Positions 1 through 5,680 of a stretch of 5,692 nt of DNA are shown in pieces. The notes under the pieces are model-generated. The model made no database searches. It was not told the origin of the DNA and saw only the letters and a list, made by a program, of their open reading frames with translations. The position numbers and the translations under genes are program-made. Positions within the stretch are counted from its first letter, which is position 1; the number at the start of each line of letters is the position of its first letter. Location of the stretch: NCBI GenBank assembly GCA_910585655.1, contig CAJUFW010000202.1:1-5692 (forward strand), read 5' to 3'. The DNA comes from an uncultured Lachnospiraceae bacterium (GTDB lineage: Bacteria; Bacillota_A; Clostridia; Lachnospirales; Lachnospiraceae).

Positions 1-55
1 ATTAGGGCTATTGAGCGAGAAGCCCCCACTTCTTAAAGTGGTGGGAGTACGTCAC
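1..55 (+). mobile_element. Right end of an IS200/IS605-type (TnpB-associated) element, partial
   Basis: Bases 23-31 and 36-45 form a GC-rich hairpin: nine base pairs, a four-base loop (CTTA, 32-35) and a single bulged T at 42. It is preceded by GAGCGAGAAG and followed by GAGTACGTCAC. I recognise this arrangement (a CCCCCACTT / AAGTGGTGGG stem with a bulge, then a short tail ending in TCAC) from the right ends of IS200/IS605 and IS1341-like elements of Firmicutes, where Y1 transposase or its relics and TnpB are encoded upstream on the same strand. No transposase sequence lies in the window, so the element body must be to the left. The boundary at about base 55 is inferred from the usual TCAC/TCAA cleavage motif and could be off by a base or two. 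A domesticated or solo end without its ORF is also possible. Confidence 0.72.
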
Positions 56-75
56 CCTACTACGTTTAATCCTAA
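1..75 (+). ncRNA. Probable 3' part of a TnpB omega RNA with its guide segment
   Basis: In TnpB-bearing IS200/IS605 elements the right end is transcribed as the 3' scaffold of the omega (reRNA) guide RNA, and roughly the next 16-20 bases of flanking DNA serve as the guide. Here the hairpin at 23-45 would be the terminal scaffold stem and about 56-75 the guide. That guide is complementary to the mRNA of the pentapeptide-repeat gene, which runs the opposite way. The hairpin is visible in the sequence. The RNA role is carried over from the family and depends on an active tnpB outside the window, which I cannot see. The 5' end of the RNA is also outside the window. Confidence 0.42.
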
Positions 76-702
76 AAGCTTGGCAAATTCTGCTGCCTGA
101 TACACATCGACTACCGCACCTGCCAGCTCCTTCCCGTCCTCCGACACCTGAACCGCCTCCAGCTCACAAGAGGTAAAATCAACCCCTCGCAGCGGCGTCT
201 GAAAAAAACTGGTACGAATAAACCGGTTCCCCTGAAGCAGCGTTTCCTTTAATTGACAGGACACAAAAAACCCTTCTGTAAAATCACAGGCTTCTGCCTT
301 CCATTTTTCGAGCTTGCTTTCTCCCAGATTTCCATAGTGCAGATTACAATTTTTCATCCTTACCCGTAGAAAACTGACCTTTTGCAGCTTAACACCAACC
401 GCTTTTACATCCTCCCAAAGACAAACTGCCAAATACCCCCAGCCAAAGTCTGTATTGGACAAATCACAGTTTTTAAAACGTACCATACGGAACGCTGCCT
501 TTTCCAAGCAACATCCTAAAAAACGGCAGTTTTCAAAAGAAACCTGATAAAATCCAAGACCGCTCATATCCAAGCCGGAAACGGTAATGCCCCGAATCCG
601 TATCTTTTCCACATCCCGCTCCTCGTCTCTGGCAGTCAAAAGCAGCTCCTCTAACTCCAAGTCCGTCTCCGGCAGCGTATCCCATGAAAATTCCTTTGTC
701 AT
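52..702 (-). CDS. Pentapeptide-repeat protein, 3' end fused to an IS right end
   Basis: Predicted 216-residue cytoplasmic protein with no signal peptide or membrane segment. After a short acidic N-terminal part (residues 1-35), residues about 40-185 consist of tandem five-residue repeats of the A(D/N)LXX type, seen as CRF, CDL, CNL, CDF, CQL and CEL every five or multiples of five residues. Such repeats fold as a right-handed quadrilateral beta-helix. A short non-repeat tail (about 186-216) contains the VYQAAEFAKLLGL stretch, of a kind often seen at the C-terminus of these proteins. I chose the ATG at 702 because AGGAGGT lies 5 bases upstream; an in-frame ATG at 765 sits in the terminator tail and has no site. 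The stop codon comes from the TCAC of the mobile-element end, so the last residues may not be native. Family members include fluoroquinolone-resistance Qnr proteins, but nothing here supports that role and the function is unknown. No clear promoter lies between the upstream terminator and the start. Confidence 0.85.
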   Translation of the reverse strand: MTKEFSWDTLPETDLELEELLLTARDEERDVEKIRIRGITVSGLDMSGLGFYQVSFENCRFLGCCLEKAAFRMVRFKNCDLSNTDFGWGYLAVCLWEDVKAVGVKLQKVSFLRVRMKNCNLHYGNLGESKLEKWKAEACDFTEGFFVSCQLKETLLQGNRFIRTSFFQTPLRGVDFTSCELEAVQVSEDGKELAGAVVDVYQAAEFAKLLGLNVVG

Positions 703-707
703 AGCGT

Positions 708-714
708 ACCTCCT
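708..714 (-). promoter_or_regulatory. Ribosome binding site deciding the pentapeptide gene start
   Basis: On the minus strand this reads AGGAGGT, a near-perfect anti-16S match, 5 bases before the ATG at 702. It favours that ATG over the in-frame ATG at 765, which would add 21 residues unlike the family. Confidence 0.8.
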
Positions 715-767
715 GTCTTCCATTCGTGCGAGTGTGCATCCCACCCGGAGAACTTTCCTAGTCATAC

Positions 768-826
768 AAAGAAAACACCTGCTGCCTCCGCTCTCCCTTT
801 TGGAAACCGGATTACACAGGTGTTTT
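768..826 (-). terminator. Two-tier intrinsic terminator after tRNA-Ser
   Basis: Bases 772-781 and 817-826 are a perfect 10-base inverted repeat (AAAACACCTG / CAGGTGTTTT). The 35-base interior folds further: TCCGGTTTCC pairs with GGAGAGCGGA, with one G-G mismatch and a five-base loop. On the minus strand the stem is followed by TTTTCTTTG, giving a U-rich tail. It starts 5 bases after the tRNA and should end the holA-tRNA transcript. Read on the plus strand the same stem is followed by TTTTGTT, so it may also stop transcription coming from the mobile-element side. Confidence 0.8.
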
Positions 827-831
827 GTTAG

Positions 832-919
832 CGGAGATGGAGGGATTTGAACCCTCGCGCCGGCGAACCGACCTATCGGATTTCGAGTCCGAACCCTTCA
901 GCCTCTTGGGTACATCTCC
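832..919 (-). tRNA. tRNA-Ser, anticodon CGA
   Basis: The 88-base cloverleaf is complete. The acceptor stem GGAGATG pairs with CATCTCC and is followed by discriminator G, the serine type. The anticodon stem TCGGA/TCCGA encloses the loop CTCGAAA, so the anticodon is CGA and reads UCG codons. A long class II variable arm (GTCGG-TTCG-CCGGC) is typical of serine tRNAs, and the T arm is GAGGG-TTCAAAT-CCCTC. No CCA is encoded after the discriminator (the next bases are CTA), so CCA must be added by the nucleotidyltransferase. The 5' end lies only 5 bases after the holA stop codon. I found no convincing promoter in the last 80 bases of holA, so the tRNA is probably cut out of the holA transcript by RNase P. 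The terminator hairpin begins directly downstream. Confidence 0.97.
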
Positions 920-924
920 AACTG

Positions 925-1899
925 TTAGCTGCTATACCGCAAAATCAGTAGTTCTACTGCAAGCTGTCCGTCAAGACGTCCGGTTTTCACCTCTGTTTCC
1001 CGCTCTAAGCCATACTCGATGGCTTCCTTTAAGACGGCAGAAGGAAAATTCCTCGCCTGTGCCAGATAGCGGCTGACCGTAAACGGCGGTATCTTCAAAC
1101 GGGCAGCGATGGTTTTGCTGTCGGTATGCAGACGGTTTAGCTCTTTTGCCTGCCGAAGCAAATGAAACTGGCGAAGAGTCAAAAACAGAATCGAGAGCGG
1201 ACTTTCCCGCAGCGCCAGCAGATCGTAATAATATCCTAACGCGCGCTCTTGCTGCTTCATGCCAATCGCTTCCATCATCTGGAATACCTTTCCGGTTATC
1301 TGCTCTACACAAACTGCCTGGATATCTTCCTTAGTGATAACTTCCCGCTCATAAGCATAGCATACCAGCTTTTCTATCTCCTGCTGCAACAGCTCCATAT
1401 CGGTCCCTACCCGCTCCAACAGGTATTCTATCGTCTGCTCTGTCAGCTTCTTTCCTGACCGCTTCAGACCAGAAGCCACCCATAGCTTTAGATCCTTTTC
1501 CGAAGGAGTTTTCATCTCGCTGACTGTCCCCTGCTTATTGACAGCCTTGTAAAGACGGTTTCGCTTATCTACCTCGGCTTCTACAAAAATCAGTACCGTA
1601 GAAGGAGGAAGCTCCGGGATATAATCTGCAAAATCAGACTGCTTTTTAAACCAGCCGCTCTCCTCTACTACTACCACACGGCGTTCTGCGAAAAAGGGCA
1701 ACGTATCCGCTATCTCCCTTACTTCCTTTTCCTCCGTCCCCTTTCCCTGGAAATAGGACGAATTCATCGGATCGCCATCGCCTAGCACCGCCTCCTGCAG
1801 CCGGTTCCGATAAAGCCGTTTTAAATAACTCTCTTCCCCATAGAGAAGATAAACCGGGCTAAACTGCTTTTGCTTGATGTGTTCGTTGATATGCTTCAT
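925..1899 (-). CDS. holA: DNA polymerase III subunit delta (clamp loader)
   Basis: Predicted 324-residue cytoplasmic protein, close to the usual 320-345 for Firmicute HolA. It is the subunit of the clamp-loader complex that opens the beta sliding clamp ring. The degenerate AAA+ fold starts with YLLYGEESYL (17-26), the altered nucleotide-binding region typical of delta. Next come DTLPFFAERRVVVVEES (65-81) and FVEAEVDKRNRLYK (105-118), both family hallmarks. The middle helical domain has LLERVGTDMELLQQEIEKL (160-178), and the C-terminal collar domain ends with KTGRLDGQLAVELLILRYS (305-323). I chose the ATG at 1899 because GAGGTGG lies 6 bases upstream; the in-frame ATG at 1914 overlaps that site and adds only MRWFY. 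A sigma-A-like promoter sits just upstream at 1917-1945. In many Firmicutes holA follows comEC directly and precedes rpsT; here folC lies between them and tRNA-Ser follows. Confidence 0.95.
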   Translation of the reverse strand: MKHINEHIKQKQFSPVYLLYGEESYLKRLYRNRLQEAVLGDGDPMNSSYFQGKGTEEKEVREIADTLPFFAERRVVVVEESGWFKKQSDFADYIPELPPSTVLIFVEAEVDKRNRLYKAVNKQGTVSEMKTPSEKDLKLWVASGLKRSGKKLTEQTIEYLLERVGTDMELLQQEIEKLVCYAYEREVITKEDIQAVCVEQITGKVFQMMEAIGMKQQERALGYYYDLLALRESPLSILFLTLRQFHLLRQAKELNRLHTDSKTIAARLKIPPFTVSRYLAQARNFPSAVLKEAIEYGLERETEVKTGRLDGQLAVELLILRYSS

Positions 1900-1905
1900 G
1901 TAAAA

Positions 1906-1912
1906 CCACCTC
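1906..1912 (-). promoter_or_regulatory. Ribosome binding site of holA
   Basis: GAGGTGG on the minus strand, with TTTTAC between it and the ATG at 1899. Because it overlaps the alternative ATG at 1912-1914, it settles the start at 1899. Confidence 0.75.
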
Positions 1913-1916
1913 ATCT

Positions 1917-1945
1917 ATTGTACTAGCAAACGGCAATTTATGCAA
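1917..1945 (-). promoter_or_regulatory. Candidate sigma-A promoter for holA and tRNA-Ser
   Basis: On the minus strand TTGCAT (-35, 1945-1940) and TACAAT (-10, 1922-1917) are separated by exactly 17 bases. TACAAT matches the consensus TATAAT at five of six positions and TTGCAT matches TTGACA at four. The predicted transcript start near 1910-1911 falls at the ribosome binding site, leaving a leader of only about 12 bases. The promoter lies in the folC-holA gap and would drive holA and the tRNA together. Confidence 0.55.
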
Positions 1946-1978
1946 GCCCTAATTTTCATTTTTTTATCCAAACGACAA

Positions 1979-3235
1979 CTATTTTTGCTGTTTTTCATCT
2001 AAATCCCCTAACAGACCCTTGATTTCTCCGATAAAATACAGAGACCCAAACACACAAATCGTATCTTCCTTTGGGGCGTGCCACATCCCATAAAGCGCTT
2101 CCTTTGCGTTCTCGTAGCAATACGAGGAAAGCCCTTTCCTCCGAACCAGACTTGCCAGCTCCTCGCCCTGTAAAGCGCGGCTGCTTTCCGGCGTAACCGT
2201 ATCGATCCGTTTGGCAATCGGAATCATTTCCTCTACCATCTCCTGATAATCTTTATCTGCCAAAACTCCCATCAGAAAATGAAACTGCTTTCCTGGATAG
2301 AGCGTTTGCAGACTTTTTTTTAGCGCCCGCACCCCGTGCATATTATGCGCGCCGTCTAAAAAAATCTCCGGCTCTGTCCATACCCGTTCCAACCGCCCCG
2401 GCCATTTGGCTTCTGCCATCCCCTGCTCCACCAGAGTCTCCGGCAGCTTCCAGCCTATTTGTTTTAAAGTATCGACTACCTCCAATGCCGTAGCAGCGTT
2501 TTCCTTTTGATATTCTCCCTTCAAGCCCAGCTTCCAGGCGCTCCGTTCCGCCTGTCTTGGCGCTTTTCCAGCCAGAACATAGGGTACTTCGTTTTTCTGA
2601 CATGCCTCTACTAATACCTGCTCTGCTTCCTTCTCCTGCGCTGCCAGTACCACATGAGTCCCCGGTTTGATAATTCCCGCCTTTTCCCCTGCAATCTCCT
2701 TTAAAGTTCCTCCAAGCTGCTGCATATGGTCAAAGCCGATCGGCGTAATAACGGTTACAATCGGTACTCCCAGCGCGTTGGTCGCATCCAGCCGTCCTCC
2801 CATCCCTGTCTCGATCACGGCAATGTCACATTGCTGCTCCTGTAAATAACTAACCGCCATCAACGTACAATAGTCAAACATCCCTGCGTCCGTTTCTGCT
2901 GCCCTTGCCGTTTCAAACGCCTGCTCTGCCAGCTCACAGGCACGTTCTCTCGTCACCGGCACGCCGTTGACCTGTATCCGTTCGGTAAAATCCACCAAAT
3001 GCGGCGAAGTAAACAAACCTACCCGGTAGCCGCAAGTCTTTAATACCGAAGCCAAAAACGCTGCGGTAGAGCCTTTTCCGTTTGTTCCTGCCAGATGAAT
3101 AAAGGGAATCGTCCAGGAAAATCCCTCTGCCCGCCTCTTTTCTTCTAATAGTTTCCCTTCCATCAGCACTCCTGGTTCCTTATAAAGTCGTTTGCTGTTT
3201 TCTACCTTTGTTACAGCGTCTTCTCTTTTTTCCAT
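1979..3235 (-). CDS. folC: Folylpolyglutamate synthase / dihydrofolate synthase
   Basis: Predicted 418-residue cytoplasmic Mur-ligase-family enzyme of normal length. It uses ATP to add glutamate to folates, and in many bacteria also to dihydropteroate. The P-loop is AGTNGKGST (49-57), followed by the folate-contacting loop LFTSPHLVDFTERI (74-87), IETGMGGRLDATN (141-153) with the metal-binding Glu142, GFDH with His170, and GEKAGIIKPG (183-192), whose Lys185 matches the carbamylated lysine of the family. The C-terminal domain starts near 290 and carries FLDGAHN (292-298), VLADKDY (324-330) and VFGSLY (395-400). I chose the ATG at 3235 because AGGAGGT lies 8 bases upstream and no other in-frame start is near. 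The first 45 residues are less like the family than the rest. Sequence alone does not show whether both synthase activities are present. It lies 57 bases after comEC and may have its own promoter there. Confidence 0.94.
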   Translation of the reverse strand: MEKREDAVTKVENSKRLYKEPGVLMEGKLLEEKRRAEGFSWTIPFIHLAGTNGKGSTAAFLASVLKTCGYRVGLFTSPHLVDFTERIQVNGVPVTRERACELAEQAFETARAAETDAGMFDYCTLMAVSYLQEQQCDIAVIETGMGGRLDATNALGVPIVTVITPIGFDHMQQLGGTLKEIAGEKAGIIKPGTHVVLAAQEKEAEQVLVEACQKNEVPYVLAGKAPRQAERSAWKLGLKGEYQKENAATALEVVDTLKQIGWKLPETLVEQGMAEAKWPGRLERVWTEPEIFLDGAHNMHGVRALKKSLQTLYPGKQFHFLMGVLADKDYQEMVEEMIPIAKRIDTVTPESSRALQGEELASLVRRKGLSSYCYENAKEALYGMWHAPKEDTICVFGSLYFIGEIKGLLGDLDEKQQK

Positions 3236-3243
3236 TGTTTTCC

Positions 3244-3250
3244 ACCTCCT
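3244..3250 (-). promoter_or_regulatory. Ribosome binding site of folC
   Basis: AGGAGGT on the minus strand, 8 bases before the ATG at 3235. It supports that start despite the unusual N-terminal sequence. Confidence 0.75.
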
Positions 3251-3267
3251 GGTATCTTTTCCAGCAT

Positions 3268-3296
3268 AGACTACGGGATTTTTTTGTTTTTGTCAA
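3268..3296 (-). promoter_or_regulatory. Candidate sigma-A promoter for folC
   Basis: A consensus TTGACA (-35, 3296-3291) overlaps the comEC stop codon TGA (3295-3293). After a 17-base A-rich spacer comes TAGTCT (3273-3268), a weak -10 matching three of six consensus bases. The expected start near 3261 leaves a leader of about 26 bases containing the folC ribosome binding site. The perfect -35 and spacing speak for it and the poor -10 against it. Read-through from comEC is the alternative, since no terminator lies in the gap. Confidence 0.4.
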
Positions 3297-5680
3297 TAGC
3301 CTGCTTTCCCCGCTCCTCTTTCGCCGCCGTAATGCCACAGCCGAAAAGTTCCGTCTTTTCCCCATCGTACTTGAATACTTCCGCTCCAGGCAGTCCCGAA
3401 GCTTTGATATCCTGCTGCAGAAAGCCGCTCTAACGTTTCCTCGTGAGGATGCCCGTAACGGTTTTTGAAAGAAGAAGAAATCAATGCCACCTTTGCCCCG
3501 CACCACTCTAAAAATTCTTCTCCACTGGAATTTTTAGAACCATGATGTCCTACCTTTAATATATCAAATGCTTCTCCCTCTTCTGCCGTTTCCTTCTGCG
3601 TTTCTATCAGCCAGCGTTCTTCCTGCTTTCCCATATCTCCGGTTAAAAGCAGCGAAGTATCTCCTATCAAAAGGTTCAAAATAAGGGATGCGGAATTTTG
3701 CTCCTTGCAAACCCGACCTGGTTCCGGTCCCAAACAGCAAAATACTATTTTTCCATCCCTAAGTCTGTCTCCAGGCTCTAAATAGCCGATTTGTACCCTT
3801 CGTTTTTTTGCCGCTTCCAACAAGCTTTGATAACGTTCCTCACGCAATACCTCCTGCTTTTGGTAAACAACCGGAAGCCACAGCGTCTTTATCGGAATTT
3901 CTCCTTCCTCCAACAGCTCTAAAATCCCGGAAATATGATCTCCGTCCATATGCGTAACCAATACCCCGTCGATCCGCCTTATCCCTTCTTGTTTTAAAAA
4001 CGGAAGCAGGCGCCACTTCCCCACCCCTGACACACTGCTGCTTCCGCCATCCACCAAAAACGTGTTACCAAGGGCGCTCTGTACCACGATTCCGTCACCT
4101 TGTCCTACATCTAAAAACGTTACCTTTGTCACCGGAACCCGAACCAACAGAAGAAGCACTCCCGCCCCAAGTAAAAACACAGACCTAATCCTACAAAAAA
4201 ACGAAACCGACTCTCCTGTTTCCTGCCTTTGTTTTTCTTTTTTTCGATCACGTTTATGTAGGAACAACGCCAATGCTATCATTCCATAATAAAGCCAAAT
4301 CTGTCCTCCCGTCGGTCTGCCTGTAGTCTGCACCGCCCAGCCTGTCCATCTGCTCAAACCGCAAACCCATTCATAAAACTGTAACATCGCACATGTACTG
4401 CCCAGACAAAAACGCCCTAGAAAAATCCCGGCTGCCCCTGGCAAAAGCCCTAAAAATCCACCTGCAAGTCCCGTCAGCAGCAAAAGAGGCATCACCGGAA
4501 GCACAAGTAAGTTATTCCACAAGCCAGGCAGTGAAATCTCATAAAAATGATACATCTGAACAGGAAGTGTCAGCAAAAGAACAGAAAGACTCGTCAAAAG
4601 GCTTCCCTGTATCGCTTTCTTCCAAGCGGAATTGGGCTGATTTCTTTCTAAAACCGGATACAGCAGCCATATTCCTACAACTGCCCCGAAGGAAAGCTGA
4701 AAGCCTGCCTGATAAGCAGCAGAAGGCTCCTGCAGCACCAGAAAAAGCAGCGCACAGGAAAACGCCGTCGGCATATCGTATGTACGACCTATCATCCCTG
4801 CCATGATAGACAACACGATCATCATCACTGCCCGACTGGCAGAAACAGGATAATCCAACAATACTCCATAGGATACAATCAGAAAAATTGCGATGCCGTC
4901 AGCTATTATCCGCGGGCATACGCGAAGCTTTCGTAGCAGATAGAGAACCGCTCCTCCTAAGAGCGATACATGAAGACCGGATACCGCCAGAACATGAGAA
5001 ATACCGCTATTCTGGTATCCTGTTTTGATTTCGGAATCTAACTTTTGTTTTTCTCCCAGCAGCATAGCAGACAATACTCCTGCTTTTTCTGCCGGAAGCA
5101 GCCGCTCATAAACTTCTGATAAGTTCTGGCGGAGCTGCCATAGTCTCTGACGCCACCAGTTCACTCTGGTATCCGTCACCTGCCAATTTGTTACCTGCAG
5201 CCGCAGCCGATAGCCGCTTGCCTGATAATAGCTACGTTCGTCAAACTGCCCTGGTACGGTGCTGCCTGTAAATTCCCATTGCTTCCCGCTAGCCGCAAGA
5301 CGGTTTCCAATTTTAGGAAGTTCTGTCTCCCCCTCAGGCTCCCATTTTAAAAGCAGTAAAACTTTCCCTGCTTTTCCGGTTGCCAGCCGAATTCTAAGCT
5401 GTTCCTCCTCCACCCAAAGATATTCAACCGTCCCCTCTACCTGATACGGTTCTTCCTGGATATCGACTTCCTGCCTGCCGATGGCATCCTCCTCTAAAAG
5501 CAATCTCCATCCGCTCCCTTTTTCCTTCTCTGTATTCTGGTATCCCCACAATACCAGAACTACGGCTATCAGATGAAACAGCAGCAACGGACGCTTTATA
5601 TTTTTCCAATACCGAATAACCCCAAAACTCCTCTCTTTTTTTAATTGATATAGGCGTTTGCAAAACGCCACAGCCCGCAT
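3293..5680 (-). CDS. comEC: ComEC/Rec2-type DNA uptake channel protein
   Basis: Predicted 795-residue inner-membrane protein with the full three-part ComEC layout. A membrane segment (about 31-47) leads into an extracellular OB-fold-like N-terminal region (about 60-190). The Competence domain (about 200-475) follows, with several hydrophobic segments and the family motif ISHVLAVSGLHVSLLGG (227-243). After one more hydrophobic stretch (499-513) comes a metallo-beta-lactamase-like domain. It has FLDVGQGDG (522-530), metal ligands in THMDGDH (576-582), TGDMG (680-684), KVGHHGSKNSS (709-719) and NRYGHPHEETL (740-750). The protein would carry incoming single-stranded DNA across the membrane in natural transformation, and the lactamase-like part is proposed to be a nuclease. 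All metal-binding motifs look intact. The start is uncertain: the ATG at 5680 has no visible ribosome binding site in the 12 bases available, and the frame stays open to the window edge. The gene may therefore be incomplete at its 5' end. No other competence gene is in view. Confidence 0.93.
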   Translation of the reverse strand: MRAVAFCKRLYQLKKERSFGVIRYWKNIKRPLLLFHLIAVVLVLWGYQNTEKEKGSGWRLLLEEDAIGRQEVDIQEEPYQVEGTVEYLWVEEEQLRIRLATGKAGKVLLLLKWEPEGETELPKIGNRLAASGKQWEFTGSTVPGQFDERSYYQASGYRLRLQVTNWQVTDTRVNWWRQRLWQLRQNLSEVYERLLPAEKAGVLSAMLLGEKQKLDSEIKTGYQNSGISHVLAVSGLHVSLLGGAVLYLLRKLRVCPRIIADGIAIFLIVSYGVLLDYPVSASRAVMMIVLSIMAGMIGRTYDMPTAFSCALLFLVLQEPSAAYQAGFQLSFGAVVGIWLLYPVLERNQPNSAWKKAIQGSLLTSLSVLLLTLPVQMYHFYEISLPGLWNNLLVLPVMPLLLLTGLAGGFLGLLPGAAGIFLGRFCLGSTCAMLQFYEWVCGLSRWTGWAVQTTGRPTGGQIWLYYGMIALALFLHKRDRKKEKQRQETGESVSFFCRIRSVFLLGAGVLLLLVRVPVTKVTFLDVGQGDGIVVQSALGNTFLVDGGSSSVSGVGKWRLLPFLKQEGIRRIDGVLVTHMDGDHISGILELLEEGEIPIKTLWLPVVYQKQEVLREERYQSLLEAAKKRRVQIGYLEPGDRLRDGKIVFCCLGPEPGRVCKEQNSASLILNLLIGDTSLLLTGDMGKQEERWLIETQKETAEEGEAFDILKVGHHGSKNSSGEEFLEWCGAKVALISSSFKNRYGHPHEETLERLSAAGYQSFGTAWSGSIQVRWGKDGTFRLWHYGGERGAGKAGY

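Noticed and set aside
52..702. Qnr-type quinolone resistance protein
   Set aside because: It shares only the general pentapeptide fold; I see no Qnr-specific loops, and many unrelated pentapeptide proteins occur in Clostridia.
720..750. GGGTGG-containing stretch upstream of the pentapeptide gene resembling a T-box core
   Set aside because: Only the first few bases match the T-box antiterminator motif; there is no specifier stem, no room for one after the terminator, and the downstream gene is not amino-acid related.
703..765. N-terminal extension of the pentapeptide protein from an ATG at 765
   Set aside because: That ATG sits directly after the terminator stem with no ribosome binding site, and the extension overlaps the strong AGGAGGT serving the ATG at 702.
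928..1000. Possible internal promoter for tRNA-Ser (TTGACG or TTGCAG upstream of TATAGC)
   Set aside because: No pairing has acceptable spacing: TTGCAG to TATAGC is 20 bases, and TTGACG has no -10 at 16-18 bases.
825..1076. 83-residue plus-strand open frame
   Set aside because: It runs across the antisense of the tRNA-Ser gene and the 3' end of holA, both well supported on the other strand.
3180..3506. 108-residue minus-strand frame across the comEC-folC junction
   Set aside because: It overlaps the conserved end of comEC and the start of folC in another frame and its Arg/Lys-rich sequence resembles no family; a shadow frame.
4393..4806. 137-residue plus-strand open frame
   Set aside because: It lies wholly antisense to the conserved membrane domain of comEC, is low-complexity in character, and I see no convincing ribosome binding site or family motif.
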